DNA from: Bacillus gaemokensis
Lineage (GTDB): Bacteria; Bacillota; Bacilli; Bacillales; Bacillaceae_G
Assembly: GCF_001590835.1 (NCBI RefSeq)
Contig: NZ_LTAQ01000045.1
Coordinates: forward strand, 10,795 to 74,794
Direction of reading: 5' to 3'
DNA: 64,000 nt
Part shown: in pieces, positions 33,785 through 42,136 of the stretch
Numbering within the stretch: position 1 is the stretch's first letter
Layout of the letters: the number at the start of each line of letters is the position of its first letter
The notes under the pieces: generated by a model
Databases searched by the model: none
Told to the model about the DNA's origin: nothing
The model's input: the letters and a program-made list of their open reading frames with translations, nothing else
Position numbers and translations under genes: made by a program

Positions 33785-35848
33785 ATGACTCAAGAAAAGT
33801 TTTCACAAAAATCATTAACACACGCTGGCATTCCGCAAGCGACATATCATATTCCAAAGACATCATCCCATTTAATTATGGAGAAAGATGCAGATGCAGC
33901 TTATTTCCGCGCTTTAGAACAACAAGGCGTTTATTTAAATGAAAAACAACTAGAAGCAGTGCGAACGACAGAAGGGCCCGTCCTTACATTAGCGGGAGCT
34001 GGAAGTGGAAAAACATCTGTTTTAACTACTCGCGTTGGTTATTTAGTGAACGTGAAAAAGGTTCATCCACGCAACATTTTACTGCTGACGTTTACACAAA
34101 AGGCTGCTGAAGAAATTCGCAGTCGTGTAGCGAATTTGCCTGGTATGAATCATGCTGCAAGCAGCTACGTTGTTGCGGGTACATTTCATTCCGTCTTTTT
34201 AAAGCTACTTCGTAGTCAAGGATATAATCAGCAAATTTTAGCAAATGAAAAACATAAACAAATTATGATAAAGAAAATTTTGAAAGAATTACGGTTAAAA
34301 GACGATTATGATGCTGAAACAATGTTAGCCATGATTTCGCTCGAGAAAAACAAATTAAATCGTCCAAAAGATGTACAAGCTAAAACACCGGTTGAACAAG
34401 AATTCCGTGAAGTGTACGAACGTTTCGAAGAGGTAAAGCAAAGATATAATTATATCGATTTTGACGACATTTTATTAGAAACCTTTTATATGTTAGAAAA
34501 TAACGCTCCTCTATTAACACAATTACAAGAGCGTTTCCATTATATTGAAGTAGATGAGTTTCAAGACACATCGTATGCACAATATGAAATTGTAAAACTG
34601 TTATCTTCGCCAAGAAATAATTTATTTATCGCAGGTGATGATGATCAAGCTATATACGGTTGGCGTGGTGCGAGTCACCAAATCATCTTATCTTTCCCAA
34701 AAGAATTCGATAATACAACGATTATCGCTCTGAATACAAATTATCGCTCCAATCCATTTATCGTTGGTCTTGGAAACGAAGTCATTAAACTAAATCAAGA
34801 ACGTTTTAATAAAGAGTTATATTCTGTGCATGAAGAAGGAATGCAGCCTTTTTATGCACGTCCTGCAACAACTCTTGATGAAGCAAATCAAATTTTACAA
34901 CTCATTCAAGATAAAGTAACAAGCGGTGAACGAGCATATAAAGATTTTTGTTTACTGTACCGTACACACTCTGTAAGTCGTTCCTTACTTGATCAGCTTA
35001 CGATTCATAAAGTTCCGTTTATTAAACACGGAGCAAGTCAGTCATTCTATGAACATTCTTTAATTAAGCCAGTGTTAGATCATTTACGTTTAGTATGCGA
35101 ACCGTTTCGAATTGAATCTCTTTCAAACATATTGCCAACGATGTATATTGGCCGTGATGAATGCATTTCATTTATTGAACGTGAGCAATGGAAATACGGT
35201 GAAGGCCGATTCCCTTCCCTCCTCCATTTTCTATTACTGAACCCTAGCTTAAAACCATTTCAAGTAAAAAAAATCAATGAGCGCATTGATTTTATTAAAT
35301 TTATAAAAGAACTAGAACCGAAAAAGGCACTAAAAGAGATTATCCACGGCAAAGGGAAATATTTAGAATACTTACAAAGCAATGATCGTTCTTCCTTTAC
35401 GATGCATAAAGACATACAAGAAGAAATGCTTGAAGAACTAATGGAATCTGCAACTCGTTTTACGGATATTCCGGCCTACTTAGAATTTATTAGTAGTGCT
35501 ATTCAAGGTCAAAAAGAAATGGAAGCATTAAAAACAATGCCTCAAAAGGATGCTGTTTCACTTATGTCAATTCACAATGCAAAAGGCCTTGAGTTTCCAT
35601 GTGTTTTCTTACTTGGAGCAAGTGATGGCATATTACCCCATTCGTCTTCTTTAAAAGATGCGAATGACCGCGTAACAGATACTTCTGAAGCGTTAGAAGA
35701 AGAGCGACGTTTAATGTACGTCGCGATCACTCGCGCAAAAGAAGAACTGTACATTTCCTCTCCGCAATTTTTCAGAGGGAAAAAATTAGATATATCGCGC
35801 TTTTTATATATCACGCGAAAAGACTTACCTAAAAAGACATCCTCTTAA
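33785..35848 (+). CDS. yjcD: UvrD/Rep-type ATP-dependent DNA helicase (YjcD-like)
   Basis: Superfamily 1A helicase of 687 residues. Motif I is LAGAGSGKTSVLTTR (about 70), Ia LLTFTQKAAEEIRSR, II IEVDEFQDT, III AGDDDQAIYGWRGAS, IV LNTNYRSN, V MSIHNAKGLEFPCVFLLGAS and VI EERRLMYVAITRAKEELY. It is shorter than PcrA (about 740) and sits where B. subtilis carries yjcD, next to yjcF-yjcG, so it is the YjcD type and not PcrA. No nuclease domain is visible. Role presumably in repair or recombination. Confidence 0.92.
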   Translation: MTQEKFSQKSLTHAGIPQATYHIPKTSSHLIMEKDADAAYFRALEQQGVYLNEKQLEAVRTTEGPVLTLAGAGSGKTSVLTTRVGYLVNVKKVHPRNILLLTFTQKAAEEIRSRVANLPGMNHAASSYVVAGTFHSVFLKLLRSQGYNQQILANEKHKQIMIKKILKELRLKDDYDAETMLAMISLEKNKLNRPKDVQAKTPVEQEFREVYERFEEVKQRYNYIDFDDILLETFYMLENNAPLLTQLQERFHYIEVDEFQDTSYAQYEIVKLLSSPRNNLFIAGDDDQAIYGWRGASHQIILSFPKEFDNTTIIALNTNYRSNPFIVGLGNEVIKLNQERFNKELYSVHEEGMQPFYARPATTLDEANQILQLIQDKVTSGERAYKDFCLLYRTHSVSRSLLDQLTIHKVPFIKHGASQSFYEHSLIKPVLDHLRLVCEPFRIESLSNILPTMYIGRDECISFIEREQWKYGEGRFPSLLHFLLLNPSLKPFQVKKINERIDFIKFIKELEPKKALKEIIHGKGKYLEYLQSNDRSSFTMHKDIQEEMLEELMESATRFTDIPAYLEFISSAIQGQKEMEALKTMPQKDAVSLMSIHNAKGLEFPCVFLLGASDGILPHSSSLKDANDRVTDTSEALEEERRLMYVAITRAKEELYISSPQFFRGKKLDISRFLYITRKDLPKKTSS

Positions 35849-35863
35849 TTTGGATGTCTTTTT
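35831..35863 (+). terminator. terminator of the helicase gene
   Basis: AAAAAGACATCC and GGATGTCTTTTT, overlapping the 3' end of the gene. Confidence 0.9.
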
Positions 35864-36011
35864 ACTTCACCTATTATGCCCCCCTCCTCATCTTAGCGTT
35901 ATACGCAAATTAAAATTTCATGGTTTTATCATGAGAATTAACGTAATATCACCCATATCCCACTCATATTGTAATAGTGTATGTCAGAACTCACGATAAG
36001 GAGTGAATACA

Positions 36012-36479
36012 ATGAGCTGCAACTGCAACGAGGATCATCATCACCATGATTTTGACTTTAACTGTGTATGTAATGTCGTTCGATTTATACATGAATTACA
36101 AGAATGCGCAACAACAACATGTGCATCCGGTTGTGAAGTTCCGTTCTTAGGAGCACACAGTGATGCAAGAGTAGCAAATACACGTCCCTTTATTTTATTC
36201 ACAAAATCAGGAGATCCTTTTCAGGCATTTGCCCCTTCAGGATCTACCACTTTCTGCCAATCACCTATTTTCCGTGTAGAGAGTATAGATGATGATTGCT
36301 GCGCTGTATTACGTGTATTAACTGTATTTATTGGAGGTGAACCAGCACCACCAGGCGATAATCCCATTTGTGATTTTTTAAATGTTCCTAATGCTACATT
36401 ACGTGCAACATCTTCTTGCATCACAGTTGATTTAAATTGCTTTTGTGCTATTCAATGCTTACGCGATGTATCTGTTTAA
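36012..36479 (+). CDS. cotY: exosporium basal-layer protein CotY (CotY/ExsY/CotZ family)
   Basis: Cysteine-rich spore protein of 155 residues with the family core CATTTCASGCEVPFLGAHSD, RVANTRPFILFTKSG, SPIFRVESIDDDCCAVLRVL and CITVDLNCFCAIQCLRDVSV. A His-rich start (EDHHHHDF) is present. It self-assembles by disulfides into the hexagonal exosporium lattice. Start ATG 36012 follows AAGGAG; the GTG three codons earlier lies on that site. The paralogue at 38111 is nearly identical in its middle. The names cotY here and exsY there rest on B. anthracis gene order (cotY beside bxpB, exsY beside cotO), so a swap is possible. Confidence 0.88.
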   Translation: MSCNCNEDHHHHDFDFNCVCNVVRFIHELQECATTTCASGCEVPFLGAHSDARVANTRPFILFTKSGDPFQAFAPSGSTTFCQSPIFRVESIDDDCCAVLRVLTVFIGGEPAPPGDNPICDFLNVPNATLRATSSCITVDLNCFCAIQCLRDVSV

Positions 36480-36493
36480 AATGACACAACTTT

Positions 36494-36547
36494 CTTTAAG
36501 CAACAATTGGGTGGCAGAAAACTCTGCCACCCAATTGTTGCTTAAAG
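36494..36547 (+). terminator. very long perfect hairpin after cotY
   Basis: A 25-base perfect inverted repeat, CTTTAAGCAACAATTGGG... with loop AAAC, follows the cotY stop. It has no clear T run; it may terminate or protect the mRNA 3' end. A related but shorter stem follows exsY (38586-38609), with the same GGGTGG(C/T)AGAA core. Confidence 0.7.
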
Positions 36548-36592
36548 AACATTAATCTTTATTTTTTTTATAAAATTAGGAACTTGTCTAGA

Positions 36593-36620
36593 ACAAAGAA
36601 CTTGTCCTTTACATTTAATA
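36593..36620 (+). promoter_or_regulatory. sigma-K-like promoter of bxpB
   Basis: AC (36593-36594), 17 bases, then CATTTAATA (36612-36620) fits the sigma-K pattern AC-N16/17-CATANNNTA with one mismatch. Late mother-cell expression would suit an exosporium gene. Confidence 0.4.
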
Positions 36621-36649
36621 AAAGTAGAACAAATAAAGGAGTGAAAAAC

Positions 36650-37153
36650 ATGTTCTCTTCTCATTGTGATTTTGTTAAAATATGCTGTGAGCCCAAAAAA
36701 GTTACTCAACTACCTGCTTTTGGTTTTGCATTCAACGCTACTGGACCTCAATTTGCAACATTAGGAGTACCACTATTACTACCTAGCACCAATCCTAATC
36801 CAAATATTCCTGTTCCTGTAATAAATGATACTACTAGCACAGGAACTGGTATTAGAATTGAAAAAGCTGGTATTTATCAAATCAGTTATACATTAACTAT
36901 CAGCCTTGATAACTTTCCTGCTGCACCAGAAGCTGCTCGTTTCTTCTTAACATTAAATACGCCAGATAATATTATTCCAGGGTCAGGAACTGCAGTCCGC
37001 TCTAACGTCATTGGTACTGGTGAAGTCGATGTTTCCAGCGGTGTAATCCTCATTAACTTAAATCCTGGTAACCTTATTCAAATTGTCCCAGTTGAAGTAA
37101 TTGGCACTGTAGATGTTCGTGCTGCAGCATTAACTGTTGCACAAATTGCTTAA
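36650..37153 (+). CDS. bxpB: exosporium protein BxpB/ExsFA
   Basis: BxpB (ExsFA) is the basal-layer protein to which BclA nap filaments are anchored. The 167-residue protein has the short start MFSSHCDFVKICCEPKKV and a C1q/TNF-like beta domain: QLPAFGFAFNATGPQFATLG, GIRIEKAGIYQISYTLTISLD, and the GNLIQIVPVEVIGTVDVRAAALTVAQIA end. ATG 36650 lies after AAAGGAGTG. It lies between cotY and exsY as in B. anthracis. BclA itself is encoded 10 kb to the right in this window. Confidence 0.92.
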   Translation: MFSSHCDFVKICCEPKKVTQLPAFGFAFNATGPQFATLGVPLLLPSTNPNPNIPVPVINDTTSTGTGIRIEKAGIYQISYTLTISLDNFPAAPEAARFFLTLNTPDNIIPGSGTAVRSNVIGTGEVDVSSGVILINLNPGNLIQIVPVEVIGTVDVRAAALTVAQIA

Positions 37154-37154
37154 T

Positions 37155-37202
37155 AAAAAAGCGGTTTTCGAAAAGAATTCTTTTTCGAAATACCGCTTTT
37201 TT
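37155..37202 (+). terminator. terminator of bxpB
   Basis: AAAAAAGCGGT(T)TTTCGAAAA and TTTTTCGAAATACCGCTTTTTT form a long stem right after the stop codon. Confidence 0.88.
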
Positions 37203-37304
37203 ATTTTTTACACTCAGCCACTATGTCACCTTTTCTAAATTCTAAAAGATGCCTCCAGCGTTACGTCCTTTCTTGCTATTTGTTTCTGTTTTACACTGCA
37301 TAGT

Positions 37305-37337
37305 GAAAAAACACTCACGGTAACATGAGTGTTTTAA
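37305..37337 (-). terminator. terminator of the Gln-rich small gene
   Basis: On the - strand AAAACACTCATG-TTAC-CGTGAGTGTTTTTTC overlaps the stop codon at 37334. Confidence 0.85.
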
Positions 37338-37519
37338 CTTTCATATTTTTTTCCAACGTTTTTCTTTTTTCCACAGTTACATCCCTTTTTTTTTACAAAA
37401 CCTTGTTGATTTAATTGTTCCTGTTGTTGTTGATACTCTTGTTGCTTCTGATATGCTTGTTGCTGTATTTGATACCATTGCTGAAGGTTATAAGAACTTT
37501 GTTGTGAATTGTTTCTCAC
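37334..37519 (-). CDS. small Gln-rich, Lys/Cys-tailed protein, probable spore protein
   Basis: From GTG 37519 (nine bases after GAGGAG) the protein has 61 residues; an ATG directly on the ribosome-binding site (37528) is less likely. It is low-complexity: residues 8-45 are mostly Gln, Tyr and Ser (YQIQQQAYQKQQEYQQQQEQ), followed by the basic tail VKKKGCNCGKKKNVGKK with a CxC. The composition and the position between bxpB and exsY suggest a spore coat or exosporium cross-linking substrate (Gln/Lys for transglutaminase, Tyr for dityrosine). The function itself is not shown. Confidence 0.6.
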   Translation of the reverse strand: MRNNSQQSSYNLQQWYQIQQQAYQKQQEYQQQQEQLNQQGFVKKKGCNCGKKKNVGKKYES

Positions 37520-37628
37520 AGCAAACATCTCCTCTACTGTCAATTCTGTCTATTTACTATATGAACAACTTCTTCTTTCTGTTCCCTTATCCCCCTAAAC
37601 TCCGCTTTTTATAGCATAAAAACACCCT

Positions 37629-37988
37629 TTATTCTTCAATAAAATAACCTATTATTGTTTCAATAATTGCTGCCGCCCCTGCAATAGCCAGTAATGCTAA
37701 TATAGGTTCTGCTACCTTTGGAATCCAATTATATAAAATTAGCAAAAAGGCGCTGATCCACACACCAATACACCAATAACAACTTAATAATTCTCCAATC
37801 CACTTTTGCAGTCCTGTTCCTTTCACTTTCGTATAAGTTGATACGGTTCCATCTGGCTCAGTAATTTCTAATTCTTCAATAAACGGTTTACGTAAAAAAG
37901 CAGTAATTTTATCATATGCAATAAGGCGAGTTAATCTAAATGTAGCTAGAGCGAAAATGAAAAACAAAAGCCAACTTGTAAATAACAT
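37629..37988 (-). CDS. DUF1360 membrane protein (YjcA-like, sporulation-associated)
   Basis: The 119-residue protein has an N-terminal helix (LFTSWLLFFIFALATFRLTRLIAYD), a polar middle and two C-terminal helices around a conserved ELLSCYWCIGVWISA segment; CxxC within a membrane-proximal helix is typical of DUF1360. B. subtilis YjcA, a sporulation gene product of this family, is the best comparison I can recall. It lies inside the exosporium cluster but on the opposite strand. GGGAAGGTGGAAGG precedes ATG 37988. Role unknown. Confidence 0.8.
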   Translation of the reverse strand: MLFTSWLLFFIFALATFRLTRLIAYDKITAFLRKPFIEELEITEPDGTVSTYTKVKGTGLQKWIGELLSCYWCIGVWISAFLLILYNWIPKVAEPILALLAIAGAAAIIETIIGYFIEE

Positions 37989-38110
37989 CCTTCCACCTTC
38001 CCTTATTCGTAGCCTATTTGAAAAAAAACAGCTTCAGAGAGTGACCAATTCACCCGTGCTCCAATATCTTATTAATGTAAAATAAAAACAAAAGATAAGG
38101 AGTGACATTA

Positions 38111-38563
38111 ATGGGTTGTGATGAAAACAAACACCATAGTTCTTCTCGTTGTGTATGCGATGTCGTAAAATTTATAAATGAATTACAAGACTGCGCAACA
38201 ACAACATGTGCATCCGGTTGTGAAGTTCCGTTCTTAGGAGCACACAGTGATGTAAGAGTAGCAAATACACGTCCCTTTATTTTATTCACAAAATCTGGAG
38301 TTCCTTTCCAGGCATTTGCCCCTTCAGGATCTACCACTTCCTGCCAATCACCTATTTTCCGTGTTGAGAGTGTAGATGATGATTGCTGCGCTGTATTACG
38401 TGTATTAGCTGTATTTGTGGGAGGTGAACCAGCACCAGACGGTGATCCAATTTGTACGTTTTTAAATGTACCAAACGCTACACTACGAGCAACAAATTCC
38501 TGTATCACTGTTGATTTAAATTGTTTCTGCGCTATTCAATGTTTGCGCGATGTTTCTATTTAA
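38111..38563 (+). CDS. exsY: exosporium basal-layer protein ExsY
   Basis: CotY-family protein of 150 residues, nearly identical to the 36012 product over the core CATTTCASGCEVPFLGAHSD to NCFCAIQCLRDVS, but with a different N-terminus (MGCDENKHHSSSRC). ExsY is required to complete the exosporium shell. ATG 38111 lies eight bases after AAGGAG. Adjacent cotO on the other side supports the name exsY by comparison with B. anthracis. The strong DNA identity to cotY leaves room for gene conversion between the two copies. Confidence 0.88.
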   Translation: MGCDENKHHSSSRCVCDVVKFINELQDCATTTCASGCEVPFLGAHSDVRVANTRPFILFTKSGVPFQAFAPSGSTTSCQSPIFRVESVDDDCCAVLRVLAVFVGGEPAPDGDPICTFLNVPNATLRATNSCITVDLNCFCAIQCLRDVSI

Positions 38564-38585
38564 TAAGTAAACCTAAAAACTATTG

Positions 38586-38609
38586 GGTGGTAGAAAATCT
38601 TCTACCACC
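38586..38609 (+). terminator. hairpin after exsY
   Basis: GGTGGTAGAA-AATC-TTCTACCACC followed by TTTATC; related in core sequence to the longer hairpin after cotY. Confidence 0.65.
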
Positions 38610-38618
38610 TTTATCTAT

Positions 38619-39101
38619 TCAAAAGCCTAGCATATGAATAGATATTATATCTTGTATTGGTAATCTAATATCTTTCATACCATTAGGTGGCATTATAAGA
38701 ACGAATCCATCTTGAGATGATACAATGGACCCCAAATAAGAAACTGTTTCCGTTTTTATCCTGCACCTTACTTTCGGAATATAATGCGGACGATTTAATA
38801 AAAACTGTATTTTCTCTTCATTATTCATCTCTTTAAAAGACTTATTTTGCGGCATTGTAGACGGTTGTTCTTCTTGCTCTATATGCTCAGGTTCATTTAT
38901 TATATCTGGCTCATTTACTACATCCTGCTCCTTCACGTGACTTACAATATTTTGACTGCTATGAATTTCTTCTTGTTCGCTATGTTTCTCAAGCTTTGTG
39001 ATGATTATTTGTTGCATGTGACGTGAAATATTATTAGAACCTGCCCGACCGATATATAACAACGGTTTCCCCTCTGTTGAACCTTTATTTTTATCTTTCA
39101 T
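38619..39101 (-). CDS. cotO: spore coat morphogenetic protein CotO
   Basis: The C-terminal half (IQFLLNRPHYIPKVRCRIKT to the MLGF end) is the Spore_CotO domain known from B. subtilis CotO (YjbX); the N-terminal half is charged and rich in Glu/Gln/Pro, probably disordered. ATG 39101 follows GGAGGG by seven bases, giving 160 residues. Gene order cotO next to fabI and next to the exsY/cotY-type genes matches both B. subtilis (yjbW-yjbX-cotZ) and B. anthracis. It helps encase the coat and attach the exosporium. Confidence 0.88.
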   Translation of the reverse strand: MKDKNKGSTEGKPLLYIGRAGSNNISRHMQQIIITKLEKHSEQEEIHSSQNIVSHVKEQDVVNEPDIINEPEHIEQEEQPSTMPQNKSFKEMNNEEKIQFLLNRPHYIPKVRCRIKTETVSYLGSIVSSQDGFVLIMPPNGMKDIRLPIQDIISIHMLGF

Positions 39102-39346
39102 ACTTGTCCCTCCACTTCCATAAATCATGTACTATTACAGTTATATTCATCACGCCCCAAGAACTTTCGTTAAAAATCTTTTCTTTGTTACATAGGATAC
39201 ATTGCTCATAAATGACAGAACAAAATAATTAAAAATAAAACTTTAATGAATACCTCTTTACATACTAAAAAAGGATAATCCCAGTATTATACTGAGATTA
39301 TCCTCTATGCTTAAGCCATATATTTCTCTTTTAAAATACACATTCT
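39102..39346. other. intergenic region between cotO and fabI
   Basis: It carries the cotO upstream region and the fabI terminator, then leads into an interspersed repeat. I see no further gene. Confidence 0.5.
39270..39304 (-). terminator. terminator of fabI
   Basis: On the - strand AGGATAATCTCAGTA and TACTGGGATTATCCTTTTTT pair; it lies about 105 bases beyond the fabI stop, the gap being filled by the repeat at 39347-39412. Confidence 0.8.
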
Positions 39347-39412
39347 ATAAAGTGAAACTTTAATCAATGGGGGTTTTCTTCATCCCCCCACTGACTACGA
39401 GCCGTTTACCTA
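39347..39412 (+). repeat. interspersed repeat copy A (bcr-like), at the fabI 3' end
   Basis: ATAAAGTGAAACTTTAATCA, then TGGGGG-N10-CCCCCCA hairpin and ACTGACTACGAGC. It belongs with copies at 53201, 58383 and 60282. Here it lies antisense to fabI, whose stop codon (39412-39410) is at the distal edge of the repeat. Confidence 0.7.
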
Positions 39413-40180
39413 TCCTAAAATATGATATCCTGAATCAACATGAATGTTTTCACCCGTTACACCACGTGCTAAATCACTAAATAAGAATACTGCTGTATCT
39501 CCAACTTCTTCTGGTGTTGTTGTGCGGCGAAGAGGAGCACGTTCTTCAATTTCTCTTAAGATAGAGTTAAAGTCTCCAACACCTTTTGCAGACAATGTAC
39601 GAATCGGTCCTGCAGAAATTGCGTTAACACGAATACCATGTTGTCCTAAATCGTTCGCTAAGTATTTTACACTCGCTTCTAATGAAGCCTTTGCAACACC
39701 CATAACGTTATAGTTTTTCACAACACGTTCTCCGCCAAGGTATGTTAAAGTTAAAATATTTCCGCCTTCTGTCATAACCTTCTTCGCTTCTCTTGCTACA
39801 GCTGTTAAAGAGAAAGAGCTAATATTTTGCGCAAGTAAAAATCCATCGCGAGATGTATCCACAAACTCGCCCTTTAGATCATCGCGATTCGCGAAAGCAA
39901 TACAATGTGCAACTCCATGGATTGTACCCACTTCTTTTTGAATTGTTTCGAAGCAAGTTGTAAGTTCTTCATCATTTGTTACATCACATGGTAATACAAG
40001 TGATTCTTGTCCTTCTAATGTCGCTGCTAGATCACGAACATTCTTTTCTAAACGTTCTCCCGCATACGTGAATATTAATTTTGCCCCTGCATTATGCAAA
40101 GAGCGTGCTATTCCCCATGCAATACTTCTTTGGTTGGCAACGCCCATAACAACAAATGTTTTCCCTTGTAATAGTTTCAT
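39410..40180 (-). CDS. fabI: enoyl-[acyl-carrier-protein] reductase I
   Basis: FabI performs the last reduction of each fatty-acid elongation cycle. This 256-residue short-chain dehydrogenase family protein has the divergent FabI cofactor motif VVMGVANQRSIAWGIA and the YNVMGVAK catalytic Tyr/Lys pair, plus NAISAGPIRTLSAKG. ATG 40180 follows GGGAGG by seven bases. A FapR operator lies 33 bases upstream, so it belongs to the malonyl-CoA-controlled lipid regulon. Monocistronic. Confidence 0.96.
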   Translation of the reverse strand: MKLLQGKTFVVMGVANQRSIAWGIARSLHNAGAKLIFTYAGERLEKNVRDLAATLEGQESLVLPCDVTNDEELTTCFETIQKEVGTIHGVAHCIAFANRDDLKGEFVDTSRDGFLLAQNISSFSLTAVAREAKKVMTEGGNILTLTYLGGERVVKNYNVMGVAKASLEASVKYLANDLGQHGIRVNAISAGPIRTLSAKGVGDFNSILREIEERAPLRRTTTPEEVGDTAVFLFSDLARGVTGENIHVDSGYHILG

Positions 40181-40212
40181 GATATATCCTCCCAAACATT
40201 ATTATACTTGTT

Positions 40213-40230
40213 ATTAGTACCTGATACTAT
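40213..40230 (-). promoter_or_regulatory. FapR operator upstream of fabI
   Basis: ATTAGTACCTGATACTAT is close to the FapR consensus built on TTAGTAC-N3-GTACTAA type half-sites. Another TAGTACC half follows at 40235. FapR represses fab genes until malonyl-CoA rises, and fabI is a known member of the regulon. Confidence 0.75.
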
Positions 40231-40262
40231 ATTTATAGTACCATAAAATGGTCTAAAGGCAA

Positions 40263-40300
40263 ACAAAAAATCACTAGCTCAAATTCACTAGTGACTTTTT
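40263..40300 (-). terminator. terminator of the rfb operon
   Basis: On the - strand AGTCACTAG-TGAATTTGAG-CTAGTGATTTTTTG, overlapping the rfbD stop. Confidence 0.8.
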
Positions 40301-41142
40301 GTTTCTATAAAGAAACGCTCTAATCCTTCTTCCCAAGATGGCATCTTTGAAAAACCATTTAATTGCAACATTTTATGCTGAAATATTGAGTACTTGGGCC
40401 TAGGCGCCTTCGCCCCGAATTCTTCTGTAGATACAGGCAAAATTTTTACTTGTTTGTTGGATTGAGAAAAAATTTCCTTAGCAAACTCATACCAAGAACA
40501 CGATCCACTATTCGATACATGATACGTGCCGTATAATGATGTAACAATGAGCTTTTTTATTACAGTAATCAAATCTGTCACATACGTAGGAGATCCAATT
40601 TGATCAGCTACAACAGACACGCTTTCTCTCTCTTCCCCTAGTCGCATCATAGTTTTCACAAAATTGTTTCCATATTTCCCATAAAGCCATGACGTACGAA
40701 TAATAAAATATTGATTGTGTAAATCTTTTACAAACTGCTCTCCTGCATATTTTGAAGCACCGTATATATTTATGGGCGCTGGTTGATGAAATTCATGATA
40801 ACCATTCACCTTATCACCAGGAAATACATAATCTGTACTTATATAAACGAATTTCGCTCCCAGATTTTGCGCCACCGCTGCTACATTTCTCGTGCCAATT
40901 GCATTTACTAAATAAGCTAAGTCCTCTTCTTCCTCTGCTGCATCTACTTTTGTATAGGCAGCGCAATGAATGATAACGTGAGGATGTATATGTTTCATGA
41001 TATGCATGACTTGAGACATATTCGTAATATCTAATGCATTTTTATCAAATGGATACACTTCATACAAATCTGGACTTAACTCTTCCACCATTTGTTTTCC
41101 CAATTGACCATTTGCTCCTGTTACAATAATCCGTTCTTTCAT
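40288..41142 (-). CDS. rfbD: dTDP-4-dehydrorhamnose reductase
   Basis: RfbD/RmlD makes the final NADPH reduction to dTDP-L-rhamnose. The 284-residue SDR protein has ERIIVTGANGQLGKQMVEEL at the start (cofactor loop), STDYVFPGDKVNGYHE and the catalytic YxxxK in NIYGASKYAGEQF. ATG 41142 follows AAGGGG; the longer frame would overlap rfbB. It is the last gene of a leftward operon; rhamnose is the base sugar of the BclA glycan in the B. cereus group. Confidence 0.95.
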   Translation of the reverse strand: MKERIIVTGANGQLGKQMVEELSPDLYEVYPFDKNALDITNMSQVMHIMKHIHPHVIIHCAAYTKVDAAEEEEDLAYLVNAIGTRNVAAVAQNLGAKFVYISTDYVFPGDKVNGYHEFHQPAPINIYGASKYAGEQFVKDLHNQYFIIRTSWLYGKYGNNFVKTMMRLGEERESVSVVADQIGSPTYVTDLITVIKKLIVTSLYGTYHVSNSGSCSWYEFAKEIFSQSNKQVKILPVSTEEFGAKAPRPKYSIFQHKMLQLNGFSKMPSWEEGLERFFIETKSH

Positions 41143-41153
41143 CTGCGAACCCC

Positions 41154-42125
41154 TTATTGTTCCTTTAATGGCTTCCACCACTGCCTATTCTCTTTATACC
41201 ACTTAACCGTTTCTTCTAGCCCTTGCTCAAACGTATACTGCGGTTCCCATCCTAACTCTTCTTTCATTTTTGTTGCGTCAATCGCATAGCGACGATCATG
41301 CCCTAATCTATCTGCAACAAACCGAAGGTCTTGTTTTGTTTTTCCCAGTAAATTCATAATCTGTTCAACTACATCTATATTTGTTTTTTCATTATTCCCG
41401 CCAATGTTGTATACTTCTCCAAAATTCCCTTTATGCAGTACAATATCAATTGCACTACAATGATCATTCACATGAAGCCAATCTCGTATATTCAATCCAT
41501 CTCCGTATAATGGGAGTTTTTTTCCTTCAAGTGCATTCGTAATCATGAGCGGAATCAACTTCTCAGGATATTGATATGGTCCATAGTTGTTGGAACAACG
41601 CGTAACAATAATCGGCAATTGATACGTTTTATAATAGGATAAAGCAATCATATCGGCACTTGCCTTACTAGAAGAGTATGGACTACTTGGATCTAAAGAA
41701 GTATGTTCTGTAAATTTCCCTTCGTCCCCTAAAGAACCGTATACCTCATCCGTTGATACTTGCACCAATTTAATATGAGGATATTTTTTTACTAATTCCA
41801 ATAATGTTACTGTACCAATTACATTTGTATTATAGAAAGGTATCGGATTTTCAATACTGCGATCCACATGTGATTCCGCTGCGAAATTTATAATAGCTTG
41901 CACTTGATATTGCTGAATAACATATTCTACAAGTTCACGATTTTGAATGTCCCCTTTTATAAAAGAATAGCGGGAATCTTGATCAACAGAATATAAGTTT
42001 TCAAGATTTCCACTATAGGTTAAAGCATCATAATTTATGATACGATATGTTTCATGTGTTCGTAACATATAATGCACAAAGTTACTACCAATAAATCCAG
42101 CTCCACCGGTTACTAATATGTTCAT
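41154..42125 (-). CDS. rfbB: dTDP-glucose 4,6-dehydratase
   Basis: RfbB/RmlB oxidises and dehydrates dTDP-glucose to dTDP-4-keto-6-deoxyglucose, second in the rhamnose pathway. The 323-residue extended SDR has NILVTGGAGFIGSNFVHYML, VSTDEVYGSL (Asp/Glu dehydratase pair), and YSSSKASADM containing the catalytic region YxxxK. ATG 42125 lies eight bases after AGGAG. It is spaced 11 bases from each neighbouring gene (rfbC upstream, rfbD downstream). Confidence 0.96.
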   Translation of the reverse strand: MNILVTGGAGFIGSNFVHYMLRTHETYRIINYDALTYSGNLENLYSVDQDSRYSFIKGDIQNRELVEYVIQQYQVQAIINFAAESHVDRSIENPIPFYNTNVIGTVTLLELVKKYPHIKLVQVSTDEVYGSLGDEGKFTEHTSLDPSSPYSSSKASADMIALSYYKTYQLPIIVTRCSNNYGPYQYPEKLIPLMITNALEGKKLPLYGDGLNIRDWLHVNDHCSAIDIVLHKGNFGEVYNIGGNNEKTNIDVVEQIMNLLGKTKQDLRFVADRLGHDRRYAIDATKMKEELGWEPQYTFEQGLEETVKWYKENRQWWKPLKEQ

Positions 42126-42136
42126 GTACAACTCTC

